Below are positions 48,308 to 60,098 of a DNA stretch of 64,000 bases, one piece after another. Within the stretch, counting starts at the first letter, position 1. Every line of letters begins with the position of its first letter. Position numbers and translations under genes: made by a program. The stretch spans positions 19,409,466 through 19,473,465 of the forward strand of contig OX393577.1 in NCBI GenBank assembly GCA_947652605.1. Direction: 5' to 3'. The notes under the pieces were generated by a model. It saw nothing but the letters and a program-made list of their open reading frames with translations, was not told where the DNA came from and did no database searches. Source of the DNA: Elmis aenea (Eukaryota > Arthropoda > Insecta > Coleoptera > Elmidae).

Positions 48308-48401
48308 GCTTACTTTTTCTACGAACACATAATACCTACGATTTTAACGGCTTTTCAGCCAATATACACCCAGTAATTACGTAGTCTTGTCAATTTTAAC
48401 G

Positions 48402-48579
48402 TAAGCCTACTTTGACATTTCTAGACAAGTGTGCATTTTGCTTACCGTGCATTATAAGTCGCTTACTATGGATGCAGGCAGTGTTTGATGTAAGGCTACT
48501 TCGATCTTTCTAGACAAGTGTGCGTTTTGCTTACCGTGCGTTTGGACTCACTTACTATGCAAGCGGGCTGTACGGTAAG
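48402..48579. repeat. tandem duplication, 89 bp period
   Basis: Two units, starting TAAGCCTACTTTGACAT (48402) and TAAGGCTACTTCGATCT (48491), share TTTCTAGACAAGTGTGC, TTTTGCTTACCGTGC and CTTACTATG. Confidence 0.75.
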
Positions 48580-49200
48580 TCATTTACATTAGTGGTAGAA
48601 GAAAAAAGCTTTTATAACATGTATTACTGTCTGAACATAAACATGCAGATGCAACATAATTATGTGCAAGTGATTATTTCGCGCCCAAAAATTTTAAATT
48701 TGTAGTTGGCTCGTTATAAAAAAAGGTTGCTCATCCCTGTTCTAGGGTGTTGTCAAAAAACAAATTATCGCAAACTGCGTTAATGATATTTAACGACATG
48801 ACAGAAACTAAAATGCCCTTAGGACATTATTAAACGAAATCTATTTAACCGCGATCTATATGCACCGTGTCTGTATGTAACAAGAAAAATTTATATGTAT
48901 TATAAGAAGAACAAAAATTAGCCAACTGTATACCACTATATTTTCGCGATGACCGTAATCAGTAAAAGAAAACACCACACCTGATAAGGATAGACAACGT
49001 ACCGATCAGTCTGACCTGGTACCTCGCGAAAAATTCGCTATAAACTAAATTGGCACCGATTTCCGGTCCTTGTGATAGGTGCAAGTGATCGTTATCCATC
49101 TTTCCATAGTTCTGGAATTGCAGTTTGTAGTTTAAAAACAACAGAAGAGTTTAGATTCGTCTTTAGCTCTTTAAAGAATGGAGTTACCATAATACTTAAA
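48580..49200. other. no recognised features
   Basis: Unique-looking; nothing recognised. Confidence 0.35.
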
Positions 49201-49255
49201 AACCTGACCAAACCTGACCCAACCCAACCTAACCTAACTTAACTTGACCTGACCT
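49201..49255. repeat. telomere-like pentamer array, 11 units
   Basis: Eleven in-phase pentamers: AACCT, GACCA, AACCT, GACCC, AACCC, AACCT, AACCT, AACTT, AACTT, GACCT, GACCT. The complement includes TTAGG and TCAGG steps. It lies 55 bp upstream of a 20 bp minisatellite (49310), a pairing also seen near 23835. Confidence 0.7.
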
Positions 49256-49309
49256 CATTTTTTTTAAATTAAAAAATAAAAATATTCGCGGATTTCATTA
49301 TTTTTATAG

Positions 49310-49406
49310 TCTACTAATTATGTATAGTGTGTCTTAAGTTTTATAGCAAACTAATTATTTTTATAGCAAAAAAATATGTTTTATAGCAACTGCACTTTTT
49401 TATAAG
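49310..49406. repeat. minisatellite, about 20 bp unit TTTTATAGCAAA
   Basis: Four to five degenerate units headed TTTTATAG(C/T): followed by TCTACTAATTATG, CAAACTAATTATT, CAAAAAAATATG and CAACTGCAC. The general form (T-run, short G/C core, AAAT) is like the 24138 array but the sequence is different. Confidence 0.6.
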
Positions 49407-50520
49407 TACAAAAATCCAGAAAAAATATTAGGAGTAATATTTTTTGAGCATTTAATTTGTACTCACAATGAATATACTTTTCAACACGTACCTTTATGGT
49501 CGTTCTTAAAGTCATTATATATGCAAATTGGATTTTGCATTGTAGTCCCAAGGTATCCACCGCGCGAAAAAATCGTTACAACTTTAATTAATTTAACGTA
49601 AAAAAATATGACAGCTAAACGGTGCTTTTTGCACTTCCGCCGATGGCTAATGAAATTAAGCATACCTGACCATCATTAATAATATAAAGAAAGCGCTCTT
49701 GAGTCTTTTTCAAGAAAAACAACAGAGAATTTGTATGCAAACCGCACACTAATGGGAAACTACATGTGCCATCTTTTACCTAATACGAACACAGCATGAC
49801 CCACTATTTCCATATCTTTGAGAGCAAGCCGACTAATTTCAAAAACTAATTCCTCAAATGGATGTCATTTAGATGCACGTTTCTTGTTTGTACAATGCAC
49901 GTTTTGAATATAAAATTATGTCACTTTTAGCACAATTTAAAAAACTCATATTCCCACTACCCACCATGACAAAGAGCACATTGACCTTATTCTTTGTCAT
50001 ACCAGAGCTTAAGCTCAAATGTCCTCCTGCAATACACAGCACAATGCAAAACTCGAAATGTTTTATTACAAGTTTAAGGTTTAAGGTTTAAGGTATCCCA
50101 ATAATGCAATCACTTGAATTTATTTTCGTTTTTAAGTCCTACTCAATAATTTTATTCACAAACGTTCCACATCTGATATTCTGAACTCCTTAACGCACTA
50201 TATGTTAGTCACATCTTATACTAAACACATATTCCTTCAATTTTCGCACTTAGTGAATCGAAGTTTAGACGTTCATATTATTGGAACCAAAAACAAAAAA
50301 TTCTGACACGCTGTTACTTAAACAGCTGTCAAAACGAAACTAATAAACTCAGCGATCTAAAATTTGACGGACTGAAGGAGTGAACTTGTCAGTGCGCCGA
50401 AAAAGCTGTCCAAATGTGTGAATGCAGCAGAAATGAGCTTTTAAAAAAAAAACAATAAAAAACCAAAAAGATAGAATCAGAAATGTAACATATAGAGAAC
50501 AATTATTGAAGATAAAATTA
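49407..50520. other. no recognised features
   Basis: No repeat ends or protein motifs recognised. Confidence 0.4.
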
Positions 50521-50790
50521 GTTGAAACAAAAATACAAGAAAGGGATGGTCGAGTCACATTCATAGGATGAAAGAAAAAAGGTTAACCGGGAAAAAACAA
50601 TAGAGATAGTTCGAGAAAAACCTGACAAGACGAAGTTAAAAAAAGCAGCAACGGATAGAAACATCAAATGGAATGAAATAAAAATGCTAGCACGACATAG
50701 AAAAACATGAAAAAAAGTCGGCACAACACAACTCAACAGTCCTACACCTAACAGTAGAACTCATGACTAAATAAAATAATTATTGAAATC
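50521..50790 (+). pseudogene. non-LTR retrotransposon 3' end
   Basis: One frame reads GMVESHS, a stop, then DERKKVNREKTIEIVREKPD, KTKLKKAATDRNIKWNEIKM, LARHRKT. This corresponds to the C-terminus of RTE/I-type reverse transcriptases (W-GH--RM-E-R--KK---W-P, DR-W). After a stop comes VGTTQLNSPTPNSRTHD and the tail. The same 3' end occurs inverted at 30763-30885. 5'-truncated and dead. Confidence 0.55.
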
Positions 50791-51599
50791 AGCAGGTATT
50801 GCATTATATCAAGTCTTCCTGCACTGTATATAGCATCATCGCTATATTGGAGCGTCAGTTTTCAAAAAAATAGTTTTAATTTATGCTTGCAATGGTTCCT
50901 GAACGAAAACAGCCATAAATACAAAACATTTAGCAGTTAATCTTGCACGTATATGAGCAGATGATACATTTTCCTGGAGATTCTTAAACGTCTCGCGCCC
51001 ACATTATGCCATTACATGCAATAATTTAAAAGCACAAGTCTTCCGGTATCATTTCACGATAGTCGTTGGATTGGAACATGGCTTAATTACTAATCTACTA
51101 GCCTTCAATTAATCCACTGCACGTGAGTTGATTCGACTAGTATCTACGCTATTATTCTTCATCTGAATACCACCTGGACAATGACTTGATAGACAGAATA
51201 AATGAACATAACCCGTTTATACATTTTTAAAATCTCTTTGTAGATTGCAAATGAAAAATGATGGCCAAAGTTAATTTGATTAGTCTTCGCATCACCTGAT
51301 GCAAGTTTAGGTATGCGAAGTTAATCATAAATAAAAGAATAATTACACGGGCCATAAGGAAAACGAAGCATATAACTTTGTGATTATTTAAGCAAATTTT
51401 TGTTTTTGTTTTTTTGTTTGTTTTAAATGAGAGCTTTTTTAACGGCACATCTGTGAACTAAATGAATATAAAAATTTGGCTAAAAGGCCAATTCTAGAAA
51501 ATTGGTTCTATTAATTGAATTTAATATAAAGCTTAATGAAACTAAGTCAGTACATGTACATTTTATCAAGAAGAGAATTAAACATGTACCAATCAATTT
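50791..51599. other. no recognised features
   Basis: Slightly GC-richer at 50960-51180; nothing recognised. Confidence 0.35.
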
Positions 51600-52290
51600 T
51601 TCAAATAATAAACAAATCCCATACTCCAACACAGCAAAATACTTAGGTACCTATTAAATTGGACGCTAAGCTACGCTGGGAGATTCATGTCAAGAAAAAA
51701 ATGGAAGAAATATGTATCAGATATACAACACATGTACTGGCTAATCGGAAATAATCCCTGTCCCTACATAATAAACTTTTGCTTTACAAGCAAATTCTAA
51801 AGCCTATATCGACATATGGGATACAGTGATTGGGATGCACCAAACAGAGTAATATTCAGATCATCCAGAGATTCCTGTACAAAACACTAAGCAGCATCGT
51901 TGATGCACCTTGCTATTGTAGAAATAGTGACAGACATCGAGACCTCAACATGGACACCGTCACCAACATCATTAAGAAGTTTGCTAAGAGCCACAAAGAA
52001 AGACTCCATCAACATGTAAATGTTGATGCAATCCAGCTCCTGGACACTGCAGAATTAGTAAGAAGACTTGAGAGGGTTAAATCATTTGAGTTAGTGCGGT
52101 AGTGTGCACGCGTTAATAATTAGTGCACTGTATATTAGCATACCAAGGGCTATTGTTGGGTAAAACAGACTAAGTTTGAACATTATTAATTAAGGCTAGA
52201 ACTAAACTGCTCATTGGTCTCAAAGACCAGATTGCACTGTTATAAGCTCTGATGAGGTTTAAATTAAAAAAATTTAAAAAACATTTTTTG
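51600..52290 (+). pseudogene. Jockey-like reverse transcriptase, C-terminal relic
   Basis: The plus strand reads NTAKYLG (about 51630), LDAKLRWEIHVKKKMEEI, then NKLLLYKQILKPISTYGIQ. After a stop and frameshift follows GCTKQSNIQIIQRFLYKTLS, SIVDAPCYCRNSDRHRDLNM, DTVTNIIKKFAKSHKERLHQ, ending KSFELVR with a stop at 52100-52102. Order and wording match the C-terminal third of insect Jockey elements (YLG-HLD-RLTW--HI; KLLLYK-ILKPIWTYGIQLWG; I--FQNK-LR-I-NAPWYV-N---HRDL). The 3' part contains CTCATTGGTCTCAAAGACCAG and ends in an A-rich AATTAAAAAAATTTAAAAAAC. 5'-truncated, broken by at least two indels. Confidence 0.85.
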
Positions 52291-52489
52291 TAGTGCTTAT
52301 GTCATTTGTCACGCGCCGACTAAATAAACCACAAAAAACGTGTATCCAACAATGAATTTGGAAAAAGAATCAATAATTTGCAAAATAGATGCTGGTTTTG
52401 ATTTTAATATTCAGGCTAGTAGGTATCTGAAATTTAATTGCGTGCCTATACTTTCTGGCATCTTAATAGATAAATGTAATTGATTTGAC

Positions 52490-52760
52490 TCCATATTTTA
52501 CATTATAGGTTCCACATCTACACTTGTGTCTAATTTTATTCTTAATCGGTTTTTCTTGTACCTTTCAGTGTCTAATTTTACAGTTGCTTAATTTATCAGT
52601 TATTCTACATCCCTCTATTATTCTTAAAAATCTCGTATATTGTGTCTGTATCTTTTGTTTTTGCTTTCTTGTTAGAGCCCAAGTTTCTAGGAAGAATTGG
52701 TACGTAAGCTGCATTAAATATTTGTGTAGCGTGGTAAAATTTCGTTGCCGTAGCAATTTT
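52490..52760 (-). pseudogene. non-LTR reverse transcriptase fragment
   Basis: Minus-strand ETWALTRKQKQKIQTQYTRF then LRIIEGCRITDKLSNCKIRH matches the segment after the RT palm (LYGSE-W-LTKK-E-KL---E-RFLR-I-G---RDKI-N--IR). Same relative position as TWTITKKYKTEYKALK in the 60099 relic. About 90 codons; nothing before or after was recognised. Confidence 0.7.
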
Positions 52761-53169
52761 TTTTCTTATCTTCTAATTTATCATACGCTGCAATTATTGT
52801 TCCTTAATATTTAATGCTTGCTCTATCTCTGCTTGTTTTAATATAACTAAAACTGTTGGACGATTCTTTTCTATAACTACTGGCTTTATGTTTGTTAAAC
52901 GTTTGTAAAATAAACCTAAATCGTATAAAACAAATAGCGTGTGAAGCAGATTGTTTCAAATTATTATATTACTACAAATATGGCAGGCGAGCGTAATTTA
53001 AATTGTGCCTTGCATCAAGCAATATTTTACAGAAGGGAATAAAAACGCAGACTTGCATCTGCCGTCTTTAGTGAATGGCCATTGGTTTGCAAACCGTAAT
53101 AAGCTCCATTTCGTCGTACGTTTGATATTATAAATCTAAAAACGTTCGCTACAAATAAAGAAATAAAAA
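52761..53169. other. no recognised features
   Basis: AT-rich; nothing recognised. Confidence 0.35.
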
Positions 53170-53480
53170 AAGTCAGCGAAACACATTCGAAAAGGCCTTT
53201 GCCATTCGAGTTACGTCTGTTACAATGCCGTCGTGTTAAAAATCTCTCGGATCGTCATGCAGTTGTCCGTATAATTCTGTTTCCCCCGTCTCTATACATC
53301 TTTATTATAACCATCGAAGACCGGTCTGGTCCAGCAGCTGCACGTCGGCTCGCGATCTCCGTGTCCTTGAGAAGGTTACTGCCTTGTCCCAGCCTCTGCT
53401 ACGTAAGACCTGTATAAATCACAATGCAGTATCGACGCCTCCGGTTTACACAAGCCAACCAGATCTGCAATTTTAAATTA
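53170..53480. promoter_or_regulatory. GC-richer unique block with a TATAAAT box (tentative)
   Basis: About 300 bp stand out from the AT-rich surroundings by base composition, CG dinucleotides and absence of repeat structure. A TATAAAT lies at 53413-53419, near the downstream edge. This could be a promoter or 5' exon of an unseen gene, a conserved noncoding element, or just the piece of an older insertion. The 72-codon plus frame here has no recognised motif. Weak call, recorded because it is one of few non-transposon-like blocks. Confidence 0.2.
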
Positions 53481-54365
53481 CATATTTTATTATATTTCAT
53501 AACGCCTGGTTTCAGGTACAGGTCAGAAAACTTTCAATAATATTACTCGCGATTGCGAGCGGACTCTTAATATAGTGTGTGGTTAGATCTAACGGAATTT
53601 CAGCTACTGGTATTGCGCCAATTATGGAACGCCATTGTGTATATAAAAATAAATGGTGTTGTTGGAGGTAGTTGTTAATGCCTTCCATTTAAGCAAACGA
53701 AAATTTAGTCTACCATTCGTATTTCACGTCTGTAAATTTACATTGAATCTTAAAAGTAACTTGTGCCGGAATCAAACTTCAAGCAATAATAATGAATGTT
53801 TTAATTCCAAAGGTATTATAAAACATAATTGATGATTTTTGTCTTCTCCATAGAAGGGTTTTGTTACAAAATTGTATATAAACGATTAAAGTTATACATA
53901 TTTTAAATTAAAAGCAACACAGAAGATACTCCTACATTTTATTTAAGCAGTTTAATTACACTTGAAAATATAGCAAATATTTAAAACTTAAGGAAGAGAA
54001 CTTGGTAAGGGTACTTAAAGCAATTTAAAGACCTGAAATGTATAGTAGACATTAAAGTTAAAAGATTTAAAAAAACGACATCAAAGGGAAGTGGTCGGTC
54101 GTTTTAAACGGGATCACAGAAATTAAATTTCGAGAATATATGAACCGTTTATTTTAAAAGTGGCATTAGTCACATTTTGCGAAAAATGAATTAAAACTGT
54201 TACAATTACAACATACTTTTATCTTCAAACGGTTTACTTGCAATTTCTTTCAAAATCATTACTATTTACGTCAATAAAAATTTTATTATTAAACAGAAAT
54301 GCAAATACATTAATTATAAAAATGGCTTAATGATTAATTGGCTTTCTTTTATACTCCTAATTTAT
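53481..54365. other. no recognised features
   Basis: AT-rich; nothing recognised. Confidence 0.35.
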
Positions 54366-54366
54366 A

Positions 54367-54855
54367 CAGGGTGTTTCTTAAATATTGCGAAATTGCGGGA
54401 AATGATTCCTTACCTATCGAAAATTAAAGTGGGTATTTTACTTTTTTTTTTTCCTTAGACGCCACCTTTCGGAGTTACACCCCCCTAAAGGGGAGCGGTA
54501 AAATTAGGTTTTTATTTTATTTCTCAAATTTGGATAAATGTAAAAGAACGATATTTAACAGAAGTTTTATACTTATTAAAAGGTTTCCCATAGTGATATT
54601 TTTAATGGTCTCCCACCTACACAGCGGGCTGAAAAGTGCAACCCCTGTTGGTTTTTTAATTAGAACTTGTTGGTGGGTTACAATTTTACAATTAATCTTA
54701 TTTAAGCATAATTTATTTAGAAACATTTTTTATTCTTTAGTTTTTCTCGTAAAACCTCCCGTTTTTGAGTAAAAAATAAAATAATTAAACATGAATCATC
54801 AAATATTCCAATACAAAATAATTCACTTTGGTGGTTGCCATATGGTTTGTTTAAA
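54367..54855 (+). mobile_element. left half of a 19860-family foldback element
   Basis: TA-CAGGGTGTTTCTTAAATATT, then the arm of the 19860 family (GATTCCTTACCTATCGAAAA, CCTTTCGGAGTTACACCCCC, ACCCCTGTTGG, CCAATACAAAA, GGTGGTTGCCAT). It breaks off near 54855, before the palindrome centre, and nothing of the right arm follows. The frames on both strands here are arm shadows. Confidence 0.85.
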
Positions 54856-56334
54856 ATAAAATAAAAATAAGCTAATTAGGTACAGAGAAATTTCACATAC
54901 CTATTTAATTTGTTATTTCAGTTAACTACTTAGGTATATTTTTTAGTATAGATACAATACATAATTTTGCAGAGATGTCAACGAGTCGCCATTATTCATT
55001 AAATAACATAAAAGTTACTTATGACACTTTCAAAATAATCGGCTCAGATGGAGACTTCAATGACTGTACACGAACGAAACCGCAATCAATTTTAACCAGA
55101 AAAATTGTCTTCACCAAATCGGCTAGGTCTGTGATTGTCAATTAATGCTTCTGGACCTTAACGTTTAGATTTCGATTCATTACGCCCCAAGAATTAAAAA
55201 AAAAATGGATTGTTGGTTTAAACTTGATATTAGCAAGCAAATTTCATATTAAGTAAATCACATTTTTTAAAGTAAGAATAATCCTTTACTATTTAGTACG
55301 CATGGATACTATTATTAACAAAAAAAGAGGTCATTTACCTAATCAGAACGGTTGGAAACATAAATTTAAACAATAGATGCATAATTTTGCTATAAGCGAA
55401 ACATTGCAAAGTATTTTAAGTGCTTTAATTACGAGCAAATTATGTAGCCCATCCAATTATAGACGGAATTTTAAACTGCACAACCTTGAACTACAGTTAA
55501 GTTAATAAACCAAAAGAACAAGAAAAAGTATACCCAGCTATACATAGATTATTGTGAAATCACTTAATTATAGATATTTTAGATACGTACGGACTCATTA
55601 CACACCAAATTGAACTTCAAATTGGTTCAAATTAAACAGATTTCTATAAACCGACACCAAAAACTGCGGCAACAATGAGTATATAATTAATATAATATCC
55701 ATAGGTGATAGGTCACAAATAGCACGAAATGAAACTAAAAAATCGGTCAAACGGTCACACCATTACAGCGTTTTTGGGGCAGTGCATTCTGTACAAGTGC
55801 CACATCACTAAAGCGTTCATAAAAAAATAATTGTTGTATTTGAAAGTCGTACAAAATTATTTTTGAACATAAAAGGAAATGATATAATAGTTTGTTACAA
55901 AAAATAACAAGTTTAAATGTAGTCAGATAGCTAGTGATAATGGTGATAATAACAGACGTGCAGAGAAAACAGTAAATGCATTCGTGAATTCTTTTTGTAA
56001 ATTAACTTCAACGTTCTTATTTCAAACATATATGCAAGCACAGATATAAGAGACAAAATATTAATATTTTCAAATGAATTTCTTTTTACAGCTTCACATA
56101 ATGAGTTACAATAATTAGAAAATGTTTTTTTGTACAGAACGTCATCATTAATAAGTAACACTATTTGTTGAAGTCGTTTTAAAATTGTGTATTTCAGCGG
56201 TAAAAAACTCAGGCATTAACTGCGGAAAATCATGCAAAAAAATTCCAAATCATCTAATATCTGCGATTAAAGAATTTTATCTAAACACAAAAATATGTAC
56301 CTATTTCTGGAAATAAAAAACTAAAAGAAAACAC
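54856..56334. other. no recognised features
   Basis: AT-rich; nothing recognised. Confidence 0.35.
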
Positions 56335-56532
56335 AAACATAGGCCTACGATTTGATTGTAGTTTATCCATCATTTTGTTTAATATTTATGTAGACGACGC
56401 TTTAAGTAAGTGGATAAGGGAAATGAAAAATTATACGCATTACTGCAAGAGCTACATTTATCTTTACAATGTTATTCGCGGACGCCAGGTATTGGTAGCG
56501 GATTCGGAAAACAGTTTACAGCTGTGATTATA
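56335..56532 (+). pseudogene. reverse transcriptase palm fragment
   Basis: GLRFDCSLSIILFNIYVDDA equivalents (family RQGC-LSP-LFNIY-D-AL) at 56342-56403, then LSKWIREMKNY. After a frameshift near 56480 the FADDQVLVADSEN region is still visible as GCGGACGCCAGG followed by GTATTGGTAGCGGATTCGG. It stops dead at the CAGGGTG terminus of the next element (56533), which inserted into it. The FADDQ region is nearly identical to that of the 60099 relic. Confidence 0.75.
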
Positions 56533-58505
56533 CAGGGTGTCCCAGATAACATTTCCAGCATGGAGATCTCGCTTATAATAAAAGATACAGGTTTGCTTAA
56601 ATTAGATGAATTATTTTTAAGTATGAGAGGAACCACAATCAAATTTAAAAGTACAAAGTTTCTCGTACTTCAGATGTAGCAAAAAGTATGAAAATGTCGA
56701 ATTTCTTTTTTCTCTCACAACTTTTTCGTCTTAATCATTAGATCAATGTTATTAGTACTTTCTCAAGGTACTTTTAAATGTAGAATGTAACTATTATTCT
56801 AAATTATTTTTATCACTTACCATTTTAGAAATATTACCCTTAACTTTCTTTTTCTTATGGGCTGTGAAGTTGGCTATGGTATAGTACAGGGGTGTCAAAC
56901 TCAATGGCTAACTTGGGCTATACAAACAAGGTTTAACTTTAGGTGGGCCGCAAAAAAAATTTTTGTTTGTTTAATAATAGCAAAAAATCTGTAATTAAAA
57001 AAACGTTTAGCGAATTCTACCTATCTTATTTTTATTCTGCGTCAGTTTGTTATTTTATTATATATTATTGTGTGCCGATATATTGGCCGGGCCGCAAAAA
57101 TGTTCGTTGCGGGCCGCATGCGGCCCGTGGGCCGCGAGTTTTACACCCCTGGTATAGTACAACGTGATTATTTTTCTCTTTTTAATGAGATATTTTTTGC
57201 TATATCTATTTTTATAAATAAGTCACAACATTAAGAAAAATCATATTTTACCAATCACTATCTATGAAAATAAAAACAACTAACTAAATGTCAAATGCTA
57301 TTATAAATTGTATGCGGTTTCAATGATTAGATTTTATAGTATTTTTGTGTAATTCGATATTTGTAGTAATTGTTATAATTATTGCTACCGCTTGAGCCAT
57401 TTTTTCACGAAGTGTTCAATTTTTTCATGTAAATATAAAATTTGAAAGGTTCTACATTTGAAAATTGGAGAAAAGGATACAAACTGCATGCCCTATAGTT
57501 TGAGAACAGCTCAAACTCCAATTTTTAAAACTTTGATTTTTTTTAATTCAGGGGATGGCCCATGATAGTAAAGTGCATATTTGATGCTTTACTCACGCTA
57601 CTGCAAATTTAGCCCCTAACTGAGGTAAAATGAGCCACACACAGTGTTTAAAAAAAAAATGCGCCTCTTTACTTATAGAATATCAAAAAATATAGGCTAT
57701 AAATCACTGGTATTTTCTCAAAAATTTGCACCCTACAGAATAAGCAGACTTGGCATAAGTAGAAATAAATTTGGTGAATTCTAACCCACTTATTAAGAAA
57801 GAGCACGAAAAGTTGTCCTTAGAAATGCTCTATTAGGAAGTATCAATAGGTATATACAGCCATTAATCAAACAAATTTCTTGTCAAGTGGTATAAGTCAC
57901 CCCGAGCGACGGTACATTTAAAAATAACGAAAAATTTGACATATGAAGATGCTACATTTTTTGCCATAAAAACTGGCAGAAGCTGAGCGTTATACTTAGA
58001 ACTGTATCCCGAGAAAAGGCAATACAGTGTATGTAATTACATACATTTGGAAATAAATTTAAAAGAATATGTTTTTTTTTGTGAAACCAATCAAAATTCC
58101 AAAACAAATCTATGAAGAATTAGAATGATCTATTTTGACACAGTTTCTATGGCAAAGAATGTAGCATATCAACATGTCAAATTTTTAAGTAGCTGTAGAT
58201 AAATGTGCCCATAAATTTATGATAACAAATTTGCTACAAAGACTATCGAATTACAACAACAATACTAGAAAATTCTAATAAATGATACCGCAGACGGATG
58301 GTAACTGTCATTTGACATTTAATTAGTTGTTTCTTGTTTTTATTTTTTCATTTGTAGCTTGTTATTTGGTTGTTAAATACGATTTTTCTCGATTTTGTGA
58401 CATTTATAAAAATAGATGTAGCAATTAATATCTCATTAAAAAGAGAAAAAATCACAACTAACTATTTCCATAGCCAACTTCACCGCCCACAAGTAAATAT
58501 TAAAT
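56533..58505. mobile_element. CAGGGTG-class foldback element, right end lost
   Basis: TA-CAGGGTGTCCCAGATAAC begins at 56533. About 330 bp in is GGGCTGTGAAGTTGGCTATGG, mirrored at 58475-58500 by CCATAGCCAACTTCACCGCCC. From there inward the arms match (TCTCTTTTTAATGAGATAT, ATCTATTTTTATAAAT, CTAAATGTCAAATG). The outer right arm and right terminus are not recognisable. A hAT MITE (56887) sits immediately inside the motif. The left arm is related to the 47395 element. Confidence 0.7.
56887..57151. mobile_element. 265 bp hAT MITE with GGGCCGC repeats
   Basis: CAGGGGTGTCAAACTCA (56887) and the right end GAGTTTTACACCCCTG (57151), exact duplication GTATAGTA (56879-56886, 57152-57159). Subterminal palindromic GGGCCGCAAAAA, GCGGCCC and GGGCCGC words dominate the right half. 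A terminus of this style is widespread in animal hATs. Confidence 0.9.
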
Positions 58506-59692
58506 TAACAAAAATGTATCCCTTATTGTAAAGACAGTATTTAAGAAAGTATGTATCTCATATTAACATATTACCTGATTTGACTTTAACGTAAACGACG
58601 AGACGCTTGCTTATTAGCGCTAATTGGTAAATTTTAATTTGAAATTTATTCAGTTCATGTAAATTACAAAATCGAAATCGTAACGCAGAAGTAAAACATT
58701 ATTCAATTATTCAATTTGTATTAGAGCAATTTAGTAATTTCTAATTCAGCTTCATTCAGCACGTGTCAAGACAATTTTCAAGATTATTAGTTCAATACCT
58801 GAATGCATTATGTAAAAGAAACGAAATAAATTCAATTTCCATTCGATTTGTTTATTTGCATTGAAACCTAATCGATTTCCGATATCGTGTTTTGAGCGCT
58901 CCTCACTCTCTCTGTTTTACATAATCACAATATGCTACCTCCAAGTTAGTACGTTCACTTGAGATTTTTTATTATTATTAAGTTGTACGTTGCAAAATTT
59001 GCATGTCTATCTGTCATAATGTCAGATTACTACGACTTCAACAAAAATGTTCCGTGTAAGATTGCTGTGATATGAATGATCCTTTGAAAATTACTTTTGT
59101 TATTTCACCATTATACACATGACTAGGTATTAGTTTTCGGAATCCGATAACATCTGTGAAATAGTCTTTCACCGTGACTTCGGTCGATTTTATGCTCTTT
59201 AAAAACTGTTTATGTTGGCTTAGAAGCCAATAACTCACGTTCAAATTACATAAAAATCGGTTCACGATTAATTACTTCACTGATACATAAAACATAGACA
59301 AAAATTATCGCCCTTACCACAACAGATTCAAAGATAATTACCTTAAATTGGAGTTACATGGAAAATGAAAGTTTTTATTTTATACCTTCGGGTAATTTTA
59401 ATCTCAACATTTTCGTAAACTCGACGTGTTAAAAGAGCGAATCAATAATTACATCTGAAAGTGTTTTCGTATCAGATTTTAATGAAATATATTTGCGGAA
59501 ATTCTTCTTATCTTTAAGTTTAATCTATATGATGTAAACATTGTTATTATTTTTAATACTTAATGATTTCTTACGCGAAAGTTTTCAGGTTTAAATTGTT
59601 ATTTATGTTGATAGGTGAAAATGTTAAAAATCTAAAACAGTCCACTGTGGAAAAATTTATATCATATCTGAATGATGATCATCACTCACAAA
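58506..59692. other. no recognised features
   Basis: A 75-codon minus frame at 59038-59265 has no recognised motif. Confidence 0.35.
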
Positions 59693-60098
59693 GGGAACCT
59701 CACTTGGTGGTACTAAAGTCGGTTCATGGTACTAAGATTTTCCGAAAGAAGATCGTGAATGAAGATGAGTACCAACTTTTTTGGGCCCGGAAACTCAAAA
59801 CTTACCGTTGAAACTTAATTTTTATTTTCAAAAATTGCACGAAATAGGTTAAATACCAGGGCCCTGTTTCTCGAAACTTACAAGCCTCTTAATACAAGGC
59901 TTGTAAGTTTCGAGGAACAGGGCCCTGGTGTAAATGAACTCTGGCACACCCTCTTTTTTCCTTTAGTTTTGATTTTGGATAAATAACATTTTAGACACAT
60001 GATATGTGTAAAAAGTTGGTACTCTTCTTCACCCTCGATCTTCTTTCGGAAAATCTTAGTCTCATCAACCGGCTTTAGTACCACCAAGTGAGGTTGTT
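59693..60098. repeat. inverted pair of a coding-like segment, function unknown
   Basis: Plus strand 59693-59779 encodes REPHLVVLKSVHGTKIFRKK and DEYQLF; minus strand 60098-60012 encodes EQPHLVVLKPVDETKIFRKK and EEYQLF. The copies differ at a handful of residues, yet the frame is open in both and KIFRKKI and YQLF are invariant, a pattern suggesting descent from a real protein. I do not recognise the family. The arms flank a 71 bp hairpin (59857-59927), and the minus copy directly follows a reverse transcriptase relic. The two arms differ outside the shared 87 bp. Confidence 0.6.
59857..59927. repeat. 71 bp near-perfect hairpin, CAGGGCCCTG ends
   Basis: CAGGGCCCTGTTTCTCGAAAC continues to ACAAGCC, and after an 11-base loop the reverse complement GGCTTGTAAGTTTCGAGGAA leads to CAGGGCCCTG. 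Stem of about 30 bp with one or two mismatches. The CAGGG start suggests a minimal hAT MITE; flanks (TTAAATAC / GTGTAAAT) are not a clean duplication. Confidence 0.75.

Noticed and set aside
49201..49255. Functional telomere end
   Set aside because: Only 55 bp, highly mixed units, and embedded in ordinary sequence on both sides.
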